32,018 nucleotides of DNA from Arthrobacter sp. Br18 (GCF_000520555.1 NZ_KI914868.1:55605-87622), one strand, 5' to 3'; counted from the stretch's first letter, positions 8,381 to 16,332 are shown. The notes: generated by a model from the letters alone, not told the origin. Made by a program: numbers and translations.

Positions 8381-9349
8381 CTAGCGGATGGTGCTGCCGG
8401 CGGTACGGTCCGCCAGGGCGAGTTCACTACGGGTGGGAAGGTTCTCCCAGTCGCCGGTGGCAGCCACCGCGAAAGCACCGAGGACCGCCCCACGCTGCAG
8501 TCGCGCCTCCATGGGGTCGCCGTCGAGCAGCGCGGACAGGTAGCCCGCCGTGAAGGCGTCCCCCGCCCCGACCGTGTCCACGGCAGTGACCGGCACAGCA
8601 CCCTGGTGGATCGCCACTCCCCCGGACCAGCCGGTCGCTCCGTCAGCACCTCGCTTGATGATCACGTCCCGCACTCCCCTCTCGTGGAGGGCGCGCACGG
8701 CGTATTCCTCATCGGTACCGGGTGAGACCAGTTCCAGTTCGTCGTCGGACGCGATGACGATTTCGGCGAACCCTGCTAGCCGCGTGAGCACTGACGATGC
8801 CGCGGCAGGGTCCCACAACTTCGAGCGGTAGTTGACGTCGAAGGAAACCAGGATGCCACGGCGCCGCGCCTCCGATGCCGCCCACAGCGCGGCGTCGGCC
8901 GCTTCCGGCGACAGGGCGGGCGTGATTCCGGTGAGGTGGAGGATGTGGGGCGCCGCCTCGAGGGACGCCTCGAGATCACTGACGGTCAGCGCTGATCCTG
9001 CGGACGAGCGGCGGTAGTACAGGGCCCGGGACACCCCTGATAGTCGGGATTCGAGCAGCATCAGGCCGGTGGTCCGGTGGGGGTCGATCACGACGGCGTC
9101 CGTGGTGACGTTCTCGGCGCGCAGGGTGCGGAGGGCGAAGACTCCCACCTCGTCGTCCCCCAGGCGTCCCGTCCACCGCACGGAGTGGCCGAGCCGCGCG
9201 AGGCCGATCGCCACGTTCGTTTCGGCCCCGCCGAGGGACATGGACATATCGCCGCCCAGCCTCACCGGCCCCGCGGCACGGAGGGACCCCATGGTCTCCC
9301 CGAAGGTCAGCACCTCGACCGGCGTCAGGGGAGGAGGGATTGCACTCAC
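8381..9349 (-). CDS. kdgK: 2-keto-3-deoxygluconate kinase (PfkB family)
   Basis: Sugar kinase, 322 residues, predicted to phosphorylate 2-keto-3-deoxygluconate (KDG) at C6 with ATP; with DgoD in the operon it may also take the C4 epimer 2-keto-3-deoxygalactonate. PfkB marks: N-terminal [10 protein letters not shown] and the Gly pair in [17 protein letters not shown] (38-54), DVNYR at 171-175 (typical of KDG kinases), and the C-terminal signature DTVGAGDAF (258-266) with catalytic D264. The start is GTG at 9349, sharing GTGA with the stop of the upstream aldolase gene (4-base overlap). No strong SD precedes it, which fits translational coupling. A later start at Met20 would remove the first beta strand. 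Confidence 0.92.
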   Translation of the reverse strand: MSAIPPPLTPVEVLTFGETMGSLRAAGPVRLGGDMSMSLGGAETNVAIGLARLGHSVRWTGRLGDDEVGVFALRTLRAENVTTDAVVIDPHRTTGLMLLESRLSGVSRALYYRRSSAGSALTVSDLEASLEAAPHILHLTGITPALSPEAADAALWAASEARRRGILVSFDVNYRSKLWDPAAASSVLTRLAGFAEIVIASDDELELVSPGTDEEYAVRALHERGVRDVIIKRGADGATGWSGGVAIHQGAVPVTAVDTVGAGDAFTAGYLSALLDGDPMEARLQRGAVLGAFAVAATGDWENLPTRSELALADRTAGSTIR

Positions 9350-9984
9350 TGCTGGAGTCCGGCTGCCGCCGCGAGGAACTGCCGCGCGCGTACACGAAGC
9401 GCAGGAAGGTCCCCGCCGGACGCCGCGTCGCCGATGAGCGGCGATCCGATTCCCACCGCGAGCGCACCCCGGGAAAGATAGTCGACCGCGGCACTTTCGT
9501 CGACGCCGCCCACCGGCACGAACGAGATATCCGGGAAGGGATCGCGCAGGGCGGACAGGTATCTCGGCCCGCCGAGGGAGGCGGGAAAGAGCTTGATCGC
9601 TGCCGCACCCCGGTCCATGGCTGAATACACCTCCGAGGGCGTGAACGCCCCGGCGAGAACGGGCAGATCCAACCGGACAGCCTCGGCAACCGACGGCGCG
9701 AGGGCAGGGGTGACGATGAACTGCGCTCCGGCTGCGGCGACCCTCGCGACGTCGTCGACGGAGAGCACAGTCCCCGCGCCGATCGTAGCCCCGGTACCTA
9801 CTTCGTCGTGCACGGCTGAGATGACATCGACTGCGTCCGCGGTGTTGAGCGACACCTCGAGATACCGGAAGCCCTCCTCCACGAGGGCGACGGCGGTGCG
9901 CACTGCCGCCTGCGTGTCGTTTCCCCGGACGATGGCGAGCAGCCTGGCCGCGCCTAGTTCACGGGTGAACTGATTCGGTGTCAT
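9346..9984 (-). CDS. eda: 2-dehydro-3-deoxy-phosphogluconate/galactonate aldolase
   Basis: Class I aldolase, 212 residues, that splits KDPG, and perhaps KDPGal, into pyruvate and glyceraldehyde 3-phosphate. The Schiff-base lysine is K131 in AAIKLFPAS; E43 in YLEVSLNT is the general acid/base; R20 in IVRG binds the substrate carboxylate; GAGTVL (70-74) and PVGGVD (157-162) complete the TIM-barrel pattern. It could equally be named dgoA, since the operon also holds dgoD; motif reading does not separate the two. The start ATG at 9984 has AAAGGAC upstream. It lies 42 bases after dgoD and overlaps the kinase gene by 4 bases. Confidence 0.92.
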   Translation of the reverse strand: MTPNQFTRELGAARLLAIVRGNDTQAAVRTAVALVEEGFRYLEVSLNTADAVDVISAVHDEVGTGATIGAGTVLSVDDVARVAAAGAQFIVTPALAPSVAEAVRLDLPVLAGAFTPSEVYSAMDRGAAAIKLFPASLGGPRYLSALRDPFPDISFVPVGGVDESAAVDYLSRGALAVGIGSPLIGDAASGGDLPALRVRARQFLAAAAGLQQ

Positions 9985-10026
9985 ACAGGTGTCCTTTCAA
10001 AAGGGGCGGCAGGTTGGGAGCGCGGG

Positions 10027-11172
10027 TCACCACTCGGCGTAGGAGCCGTCGTCGTGCCGCCAGATCGGCGACCGCCACGCGTGCCCGGCCTTGTCCACCC
10101 GGCGGACCGCGGCTTCGTCGATCTCGATGCCGAGGCCCGGTGCGGTCAACCGTTCCACGGAGCCGTTCACGAATTTGAGCGGCGTCTTGTCCAGCACGTA
10201 GTCCAGCACTTCGGCGCCCTGGTTGTAGTGGATGCCGATGCTCTGCTCCTGGATCAGGAAATTCGTCGTGGCGAACCCGACCTGGAGGCAGGCCGCCAGC
10301 GCCAGCGGACCCAGCGGGCAGTGGGGTGCCAGCTGGACGTCGTAGATCTCCGCGAGGGAGGCGATCTTCCGCACCTCGGTGATGCCGCCGGCATGGGAGA
10401 GATCCGGCTGGGCCACCGCGATGCCGGCCTGCAGCACGGGCAGGAATTCCTGCCTGTTGTACAGGCGCTCGCCGGTGGCGATCGGAATGGAGGTTGACCG
10501 CGTGAGCCCGCCGATCAGGTGCGAATTTTCGGGGACGGTCGGCTCCTCGAGGAACAGGGGCCGCAGCGGCTCGAGCAGGGGCGCCACCCTGCGCGTGTTC
10601 GCGAGGGTGAAGCGGCCGTGGAAGTCGACGGCGACATCGCGGTGCGGACCGAGGACCTCACGCGCGGCGGCGACCCGCTCCACCACCTCGTCGATCTCCG
10701 CGACGCTGCCCAGCGGGCTCATCCGTCCGCTGGCGTTCATCTTGACAGCGGTGAGGCCCACCGCCATCTGTGCTTCGACGGCGTCGGCGATCTCTGCAGG
10801 TTCATCGCCCCCGATCCAGCCGTACATGCGGATGCGGTCGCGGACGTGTCCCCCGAGCAGCTGGTGTACGGGTACGCCGAGCGACTTCCCGTGGATATCC
10901 CAGAGCGCCTGGTCCAGACCGGCGACGGCGCTCGCGAGGATGGCGCCCCCGCGGTAGAAGGACCCCTTGGTCATGACCTGCCACAGGTCCTCGATCCGCA
11001 GCGGGTCGGCCCCGATCAGCAGTTCGGACAGCTGCTCGACGGCGGTGCGCACGGTTTCGGACCTGCCCTCCACCACAGGCTCTCCCCACCCCACGATGCC
11101 GCTGTCGGTCTCCACCCGCACGAAGAGCCAGCGTGGGGGGACAAGGAAGGTTTCAATCCTGCTGATGCGCAT
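10027..11172 (-). CDS. dgoD: D-galactonate dehydratase
   Basis: Enolase-superfamily dehydratase, 381 residues, that converts D-galactonate to 2-keto-3-deoxygalactonate (EC 4.2.1.6). The whole chain lines up by eye with E. coli DgoD (382 residues): PPRW near the N-terminus, GWGEP(V) at 28-33, YRGG at 73-76, QALWDI at 88-93, metal ligands D183, E209 and E235, acid H185 (VDFHGR), D257-H284 dyad (QPDLSHAGGITE; APHCPLGP), E309 in QEQSIGIHYN, and the C-terminal WRHDDGSYAEW. The ATG at 11172 has CAGGGG upstream and lies 20 bases inside the end of the gluconokinase gene. With the linked kinase and aldolase it completes the De Ley-Doudoroff galactonate route. Confidence 0.95.
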   Translation of the reverse strand: MRISRIETFLVPPRWLFVRVETDSGIVGWGEPVVEGRSETVRTAVEQLSELLIGADPLRIEDLWQVMTKGSFYRGGAILASAVAGLDQALWDIHGKSLGVPVHQLLGGHVRDRIRMYGWIGGDEPAEIADAVEAQMAVGLTAVKMNASGRMSPLGSVAEIDEVVERVAAAREVLGPHRDVAVDFHGRFTLANTRRVAPLLEPLRPLFLEEPTVPENSHLIGGLTRSTSIPIATGERLYNRQEFLPVLQAGIAVAQPDLSHAGGITEVRKIASLAEIYDVQLAPHCPLGPLALAACLQVGFATTNFLIQEQSIGIHYNQGAEVLDYVLDKTPLKFVNGSVERLTAPGLGIEIDEAAVRRVDKAGHAWRSPIWRHDDGSYAEW

Positions 11173-11686
11173 GGCCCCTGCTTTCGGTCAAGGAATCCGC
11201 GATCCGGTCCACGAGGACGGTCGGCGGAAAGGCGATGTCCACGGTCATGCCCGCCTCGTCCTCCCGCAGGGCCTCGAGGGCGTCATACTGCGAGGTGAGG
11301 AGCGACGGCGGCATGTACTCGTGCTCGCGGGCGGAGATGCGCGCGGCCACCAGTTCGATCGGACCGTAGGGATGAACGACGACGACGCCCGGCACGTAGC
11401 TCCGCAGCAGGTCCCGGTAGGAGCGCTTCAGTGCCGAGCACACGACGACGATTCCCGTGCCGGCGCCGCTGCTGAGGGTCTCCCCGACGGCCCTGAGCCA
11501 GGGCAGCCGGTCGGTGTCCGTCAGGGGAATTCCCGCGGCCATGAGTGCGATGTTGTTCTCGGAATGCAGGGCATCGCCGTCGACGAACGGAACGGCGAGC
11601 CGCTCGGCCAGGAGCGCGCCGAGCGTGCTCTTGCCGCAACCCTGCACCCCCATCACTACGATGACGGGAGGTGGCTCATCAGCCAT
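11153..11686 (-). CDS. gntK: Gluconokinase (GntK type)
   Basis: Small P-loop kinase, 177 residues, typical of GntK/IdnK, making 6-phosphogluconate from gluconate and ATP (EC 2.7.1.12). Motifs: Walker A GVQGCGKST at 13-21, GDALHS at 37-42, SALKRSYRD at 84-92, and YMPPSLLTSQYDALE at 124-138, the family's conserved substrate and lid region. The start is 3 bases after the permease stop, with AAGGG inside the permease end as ribosome site. The 3' end overlaps dgoD by 20 bases. Its presence adds gluconate to the acids served by this operon; the product would enter the pentose phosphate pathway, as no Edd dehydratase gene is visible here. Confidence 0.93.
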   Translation of the reverse strand: MADEPPPVIVVMGVQGCGKSTLGALLAERLAVPFVDGDALHSENNIALMAAGIPLTDTDRLPWLRAVGETLSSGAGTGIVVVCSALKRSYRDLLRSYVPGVVVVHPYGPIELVAARISAREHEYMPPSLLTSQYDALEALREDEAGMTVDIAFPPTVLVDRIADSLTESRGHAHQQD

Positions 11687-11689
11687 GGT

Positions 11690-12586
11690 TCAGCCCTTCG
11701 TCGCGCCGGCGGTCAGGCCGGACACGATGTACTTCTGGGTGAACAGGGCGATCACCATGATGGGGATGGTCACTACGACGGAGGCCGCCATGAGGCCTCC
11801 CCAGTCGATGCTCGCGTAGGCCACGAAGTTGAAGATCGCGACGGGCAGGGTCTTGGTATCCGCACCCGACAGCACGAGGGCGAACATGAAGTTGTTCCAC
11901 GAGAAGATGAACGCCAGGATGCTCGCCGTCGCGATACCGCCCACCGACAGCGGGAGGGTAACCCGCAGGAAGGCGCCGATGTGCGTCAGCCCGTCCACGC
12001 GCGCGGCCTCCTCGAGTTCGAGGGGCATGGAGTCGTAGTAGGACATCAGGATGTAGACGATCAGCGGAAGCGCCACGAACATGTGGGACAGGATCAGTAC
12101 GCCGTAGCCGCCCACGAGGGACAGGTTCGAGAACACGTAGTACCAGGGCACCAGGAGGCTCACGCCCGGGATGATGCGCGCCATGAGCACCACGAGCGCG
12201 GAGCGGCGCATTGCGAACCGGCTCATCGAGTAGGCGGCGGGTACGCCGATGATCAGCGAGAGCACCGTGGAGGCGAACGCCACCCAAAAACTGTTGATCA
12301 CGAAGGAGAAGTAATTGTTGCGGCCCAGCACGGTCTCGTAGTTCGCCGTCGTCGGCGTGAAGATGAGGGTCTTGCTGGCGTCGTAGATGTCGACGTTGGT
12401 CTTCAGCGAGGCCAGCAGCATCCAGGCCAGCGGCGCCAGGAAGGCGGCGACCACTGCGATCAACGCAACGACGCGGAACACCTTGTAGGCGCGGGAGCGG
12501 AGCGGCTTTCTCCGCCGGGGTGTCGATGTGCCCGGGGCGTCTGCGCCCGAACCGGGCCGGAGCATCTTCGGCGTGACAACGCTCAT
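11690..12586 (-). CDS. CUT1 sugar ABC transporter permease (MalG/UgpE type)
   Basis: Second membrane subunit of the operon's carbohydrate importer, 298 residues with six predicted helices. A basic N-terminal stretch (TPRRRKPLRSRAYK) precedes the first helix. The ATPase-docking EAA loop is EEAARVDGLTHIGAFLRV followed by LPLS, and the protein ends GLTAGATKG, typical of MalG-like subunits. The start at 12586 shares one base with the upstream stop (TAATG), with AAGGACG as SD; an extension to 12622 would only add upstream-gene sequence. No ATPase gene lies in the operon, so the complex presumably uses a shared MsiK-like ATPase from elsewhere. Confidence 0.92.
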   Translation of the reverse strand: MSVVTPKMLRPGSGADAPGTSTPRRRKPLRSRAYKVFRVVALIAVVAAFLAPLAWMLLASLKTNVDIYDASKTLIFTPTTANYETVLGRNNYFSFVINSFWVAFASTVLSLIIGVPAAYSMSRFAMRRSALVVLMARIIPGVSLLVPWYYVFSNLSLVGGYGVLILSHMFVALPLIVYILMSYYDSMPLELEEAARVDGLTHIGAFLRVTLPLSVGGIATASILAFIFSWNNFMFALVLSGADTKTLPVAIFNFVAYASIDWGGLMAASVVVTIPIMVIALFTQKYIVSGLTAGATKG

Positions 12587-13524
12587 TACTGCACGTCCTT
12601 CCGGCGGCGGGTCAGGACCCACATGGCGGCGATGATGATCAGGAAGAAGAGGATCAGCACGGTCGAGGACAACCCGTAGTCGTTGTAGTCGAAGCTGAGT
12701 CCGTAGGCGTAGATGTTGAGGGTTTCCACCTCGTTGAAGGATCCGCCGCCCCGTCCCTTGGTGGCGTAGAGGAGGTCGAAGGTCTTCAGCGCGTCGATGC
12801 TCCGCAGGAGGATCGCCACGATGATGGTCGGCATCAGCAGCGGAACGGTGATGAAGCGGAAACGCTGCCAGGCGCTGGCGCCGTCGATCCTCGCGGCCTC
12901 ATCAGGCTCTTCGGACAGCGAGGTGAGGCCTGCCAGCAGGATGATGACCACCATGGGCGTCCACTGCCAGATATCGATGAAGATCACGGTGGGCAGTGCG
13001 GTGTGCTCACCCGACAGCCAGGGCTGGGCGGGGATACCGAGGAGGCCCAGCATCTGGTTCGCGAAGCCGATATTCGGATCGAAGATCAGCCGCCACATCA
13101 TGCCGACGGCCACAGGCGTTGCCACCAGGGGAAGGAGAATGGCCACCCGGACCCATTTCTCACCCTTGAACGGGCGCCACAGCAGCAGGGCGATGCACAT
13201 GCCGAGCACCATCTGCACGAGGAGCGCCACGCTGGTGAAGATGAAGGTGCGCGCTACCGCGGGCCAGAAGCGGTCGCCGTCGGAAAGCACTTCGAGGTAG
13301 TTCGCGAAGCCGATGAACTCCGATTCCGCGCGCACCGATCCGGAGGAGTCGGTGAGGCTGAGGTACAGCGTCCAGCCCAGCGGGAAGATGATGAGAATGG
13401 CAACGAAGATCATGGCCGGTGCGGCGAAGAGCCATTTGCGGTGGTTGTTCGCCCAGTCGGAGTAGGCCTTCCACGCGTTCTGCTTCTGCGGTTTTCTCTT
13501 GGCCGGTAGAGAGGTGACAGCCAT
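12586..13524 (-). CDS. CUT1 sugar ABC transporter permease (MalF/UgpA type)
   Basis: First membrane subunit of the importer, 312 residues with about six helices and a Lys-rich N-terminus. Docking loop DEAARIDGASAWQRFRFITV then PLLMPT lies around residues 207-235. The start is set at 13524, where AAGGA lies 8 bases upstream; the frame stays open to 13683, but that extra part is translated spacer DNA made of short repeats. The binding-protein gene is 246 bases upstream across a spacer with a strong hairpin, while the next permease overlaps by one base. Confidence 0.92.
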   Translation of the reverse strand: MAVTSLPAKRKPQKQNAWKAYSDWANNHRKWLFAAPAMIFVAILIIFPLGWTLYLSLTDSSGSVRAESEFIGFANYLEVLSDGDRFWPAVARTFIFTSVALLVQMVLGMCIALLLWRPFKGEKWVRVAILLPLVATPVAVGMMWRLIFDPNIGFANQMLGLLGIPAQPWLSGEHTALPTVIFIDIWQWTPMVVIILLAGLTSLSEEPDEAARIDGASAWQRFRFITVPLLMPTIIVAILLRSIDALKTFDLLYATKGRGGGSFNEVETLNIYAYGLSFDYNDYGLSSTVLILFFLIIIAAMWVLTRRRKDVQ

Positions 13525-13610
13525 GATCCACATCCTTGAGGGCTGGTAGGTCGAGAAGTCTGGAGCGACGGGGAACTGTTCGGGGCCGCCGGTTGTCCGG
13601 ATCGGAGTAG

Positions 13611-13689
13611 CCCCGGCGGGATCGCCCCGGCGGGATCTCAGCGCCAGGATTTCAGCGGAGAGATTCCACCGCCGGGATTTCACCGGCGG
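13611..13689. repeat. Short-repeat tract in the binding-protein/permease spacer
   Basis: CCCCGGCGGGATC occurs twice head-to-tail (13611-13623 and 13625-13637). GGATTTCA occurs at 13647-13654 and 13675-13682, and CCGCCGG/CCGGCGG (13669-13675, 13683-13689) form a small inverted repeat with a 7-base loop. The tract lies between the hairpin at 13705 and the permease start. Function unknown; it could form RNA structure in the processed leader of the permease mRNA. Confidence 0.5.
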
Positions 13690-13704
13690 GGCTTTCAGTG
13701 ACGG

Positions 13705-13758
13705 CGCCCAGCGCCGTCGTGCCTGGTTTGCTGACCGGGACGACGACGGCGCTGGGCG
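13705..13758 (-). terminator. Strong intra-operon hairpin after the binding-protein gene
   Basis: A perfect 16-base stem, CGCCCAGCGCCGTCGT paired with its complement, flanks a 22-base loop. It starts 12 bases after the binding-protein stop (minus strand) and has no clear U-tract. It probably acts as a leaky terminator or 3' stabiliser, keeping the binding-protein mRNA above the permease mRNA. Confidence 0.65.
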
Positions 13759-13770
13759 GTGCGGGTCTGT

Positions 13771-15069
13771 CTACTCGCGTTCGTCGTCGAGGAACTGCTG
13801 GAACGCTTCGTCGGCGGCGTCTGCTGCCGCAGCGACGTCGCCGCCGGTGATGCCGACCACGATCGGGTCGCCGACCACTTCACGGGCTTCGCCGACGTTG
13901 ATGACCAGCGGGCGGTCATGCCCGACGCCGTTTTCTGCACTGACCTCGATGGCTGCAGCGAGGTCCTCGGGGTAGGTCTCGGTGCCGGCGGGGTCCGACC
14001 AGACCGAGTTGCGCGGTCCGGGAACTCCCGCCTGCTGGATCTCCAGGACCATGTCCTTGCTGGTGGCCCACTCGATGAACTTCCAGGCGTTGTCCTGGTT
14101 GTTCGAGGCTTCGTTGATGCCGAGGCCCCACGAAGGAACGTTGTAGGGCTTCGACCCTGCAGGGCCTGCAGGCATCGGCGCGAATCCGACCGTCTCGGCA
14201 ACCTGCGAGTTGGCAGGGTCGGTGGCGTTCTGGTACAGGCTGTCGGCCTCGGTGTAGAACGCGGCGCCGCCCTGGGTGAAGATGGCCATCGCCTCGGGCC
14301 AACTCATGTCGGTGCTGACGTTCGCCGGTCCGTACTGGTTGATCATGCGTCCGTAGTACTCGTAGGCTTCCTTCGCCTCGGGTGAGGCGACGGCGGAGTT
14401 GCCCTCGTCGTCGATGAAGTCGCCACCGAATCCGTAGAGGAAGCTGGAGAACTGCGTCACCGCCGGTGATTTGCCCGTGCGTGCGACGAAGCCCGCGATG
14501 TCCGGGTTTGCTTCATTGATCTGCTTGGCAGCGGCTTCGAGGTCCTCGAGGGTTTCGGGCACTTCGAGGCCGGCCTGCTCGAGGAGGTCCGTGCGGTAGT
14601 AGAGCACTTCGCGCTCGGTGATCGTCGGGACGCCTACCACCTGGTCCTCGAAGCTGGTGGAATCGACGGGGCCGTCCTGGAAATCGTCCCATTCCCACTC
14701 GGGGTTGGAACTGACCCGCTCGGTGAGATCGGCAAGGTAACCGTTCTGCGCGAAGAGCTTGCCCTCCTGCAGCGGCCGGTACATCATGACGTCTATCTCA
14801 TCCGTGCCGGCGTTGAGCTGCACGTTGTACTGGGCGGACAACTGGTCCTCACCCAGCTGGGTGAGCTCGACGGTGAGGCCGGTTTCTTCCTCGAACTCGG
14901 GAATGGACTCGATGATCTTCTCGGTCCACACGTGGTTTGCAAGGGTGACGCGCACGGTCTCGGAAGCCGCTTCGTCACCCCCGCCGCCACTGCACGCCGC
15001 CAAGGATCCGCCTGCAAGGATGGCTGTGACCGCCGTCATTCCGGCGACCCGCAAAGTTTTGCGTTGCAC
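13771..15069 (-). CDS. CUT1 ABC transporter substrate-binding lipoprotein (family 1)
   Basis: Extracellular receptor of the aldonate-linked importer, about 432 residues. A lipoprotein signal ends LAGGSLAAC, then a Gly/Asp/Glu linker and an SBP_bac_1 domain beginning VRVTLANHVWTEKIIESIPEF. Two starts are possible: ATG at 15090 (439 residues, no SD) or GTG at 15069, preferred here because GGAG lies 5 bases upstream and the signal peptide is then the usual length (Cys26). First gene of the aldonate operon, divergent from the FadR-type regulator. The ligand is inferred from context to be a sugar acid or an oligosaccharide containing one; CUT1 systems usually take di- or oligosaccharides, so a glycoside of galactonate or gluconate is possible. 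Confidence 0.9.
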   Translation of the reverse strand: MQRKTLRVAGMTAVTAILAGGSLAACSGGGGDEAASETVRVTLANHVWTEKIIESIPEFEEETGLTVELTQLGEDQLSAQYNVQLNAGTDEIDVMMYRPLQEGKLFAQNGYLADLTERVSSNPEWEWDDFQDGPVDSTSFEDQVVGVPTITEREVLYYRTDLLEQAGLEVPETLEDLEAAAKQINEANPDIAGFVARTGKSPAVTQFSSFLYGFGGDFIDDEGNSAVASPEAKEAYEYYGRMINQYGPANVSTDMSWPEAMAIFTQGGAAFYTEADSLYQNATDPANSQVAETVGFAPMPAGPAGSKPYNVPSWGLGINEASNNQDNAWKFIEWATSKDMVLEIQQAGVPGPRNSVWSDPAGTETYPEDLAAAIEVSAENGVGHDRPLVINVGEAREVVGDPIVVGITGGDVAAAADAADEAFQQFLDDERE

Positions 15070-15225
15070 TGTTTCTCCAGCTCTCTTCATTGAGTAGCGA
15101 CCGGTGTTGGCGGCGCCAGGAGTAGATGCGCGTTTACATCTGCTATAAAAAGCAATGGTAGTGAGTTAGATCATACTTATGCAACCAGGAGGGTTCATTG
15201 GTATGCGCTTGGTACGCTGTCCGAC
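15070..15225. promoter_or_regulatory. Divergent control region of the aldonate operon and FadR-type gene
   Basis: An AT-rich block at 15135-15180 stands out from the GC-rich surroundings. It contains a minus-strand TATAGC (15147-15142) as candidate -10 of the operon, TGCT-N6-AGCA around it, and a CATA-CT-TATG palindrome at 15172-15181. A perfect AGGAGG is at 15187-15192. The FadR-type protein should bind here, but I cannot pick its operator with confidence. Confidence 0.4.
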
Positions 15226-15981
15226 ATGCACACGGCCGAACAATCCCAGGTCCTCACCGTCGCACCCACTGTTGCCTTCGCGGGCCTGCACGCATCGATC
15301 GTGGACAAGATGGGCCTCGCCGTGAGCGCCGGGGACATGGCCAGCGGGTCCGTCGTGCGGATCGAGGAGCTTGAGGAGCGCTTCGGCGTGTCCCGCTCCG
15401 TGATCCGTGAAGCCCTGCGGGTCCTGGCGTCGATGGGGATGGTCGAGTCCCGTCGGCGCGTCGGAATACAAATCCTGCCGGCCACGGAATGGAACCTTTA
15501 CGACCCCCAGGTGATCCGGTGGCGCCTGGCATCACCCGGGCGCGTGGCCCAGCTGAGATCGCTGACCGAGCTGCGGACCGCCGTCGAACCCCAGGCAGCG
15601 CGGCTCGCCGCCCTGCGTGCGCCACTCGCGGATGCGAGCGAGCTGATGGGGCTCGCCGGGAAGCTGTGGGCGGCGGGGCAGAACGGGGATACCGAGTTGT
15701 TCCTGAAGCTCGACATACGGTTCCACCGCCTGGTGCTCTCGAGCTCGGGCAACGAGATGTTCGGCAAGCTGAACTCACTCGTGGCGGAGGTTCTCACCGG
15801 CCGCACGCACTACGGGCTCATGCCGGAGCACCCGCACGAAGAGGCGCTGCAGATGCACGTCGATGTGGCGAGCGCCATCCAGCGTGGCAACCCGGTGGAT
15901 GCGCAGGCAGCCATGCTCGCCATCATGGATCGCGCACTGACCGAAATGAGCACGCTCTGGGATGAGGAAGCACACCAGTAG
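15226..15981 (+). CDS. FadR-family (GntR/FCD) regulator, DgoR-like
   Basis: Ligand-responsive repressor, 251 residues. The winged helix-turn-helix covers residues about 20-85 (VRIEELEERFGVSRSVIREA, then LRVLASMGMVESRRRVGI). The linker WNLYDPQVIRWRLAS is typical of FCD regulators of uronate and aldonate genes. The C-terminal FCD effector domain shows the metal motif D163-x3-H167 (KLDIRFHRL) and a further His in EALQMHVDVASAI (H211). It is divergent from the aldonate operon and is probably its repressor, released by a sugar acid such as galactonate, as E. coli DgoR is. The chosen ATG has no near SD; the only AGGAGG lies 33 bases upstream, so the start may differ or the mRNA may be leaderless. 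Confidence 0.9.
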   Translation: MHTAEQSQVLTVAPTVAFAGLHASIVDKMGLAVSAGDMASGSVVRIEELEERFGVSRSVIREALRVLASMGMVESRRRVGIQILPATEWNLYDPQVIRWRLASPGRVAQLRSLTELRTAVEPQAARLAALRAPLADASELMGLAGKLWAAGQNGDTELFLKLDIRFHRLVLSSSGNEMFGKLNSLVAEVLTGRTHYGLMPEHPHEEALQMHVDVASAIQRGNPVDAQAAMLAIMDRALTEMSTLWDEEAHQ

Positions 15982-16053
15982 CTCCTCACGTGTCCGGCAC
16001 GGCCCCCTTCCCCGCACGCTCGTTTCCCCACAGCCCCTCCACCACGTGGCTCC

Positions 16054-16113
16054 GAAACTTGTGCACACGTGGTGGGTGTCGCCGTCGTACACCCACCACA
16101 TCTGCGCAACTTC
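16054..16113. repeat. REP-like palindromic repeat, copy 2
   Basis: Second copy of the 60-base palindrome. Here the core stem GTGGTGGGTGT / ACACCCACCAC is a perfect 11 pairs around the loop CGCCGTCGT, and weaker pairing extends to about 25 per arm. The loop-closing pair is T-A here and C-G in copy 1, a compensatory change. It lies 72 bases after the FadR-type gene, in the 351-base gap before the ScyD/ScyE-like gene. Confidence 0.75.
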
Positions 16114-16201
16114 TTGGGGCGGCAGGGCGGCAGCGGCGCTGATCCCGCGCACGATTCCTGGAACCGTGGGCTGACCGACCTCTGGACGCTCGTTTGACCC
16201 C

Positions 16202-16274
16202 GGCGTAGCATAAAGCACACGCCTACCGGACTTCGCAGTGTCCGTAGAAGGCCTAGACCAGCGGTATGCCCGCT
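16202..16274 (+). promoter_or_regulatory. Candidate structured leader upstream of the ScyD/ScyE-like gene
   Basis: Three small inverted repeats stand in a row before the gene: GGCGT-N12-ACGCC (16202-16223), CGGAC-N8-GTCCG (16227-16244) and AGCGG-N5-CCGCT (16260-16274). The stems are short and may arise by chance in GC-rich DNA; no known riboswitch was recognised. Confidence 0.25.
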
Positions 16275-16332
16275 GCTCGGTTGCTGGGACCGGACGTCAG
16301 TCTCTCACCCGTATCGCCCATAGGACACCATC

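Noticed and set aside
10967-12679. A 570-codon open frame on the plus strand across gntK and the permease gene.
   Set aside because: It is antisense to genes with clear family motifs; its product is His/Arg/Gly-rich low-complexity sequence, as expected from the complementary strand of GC-rich codons.
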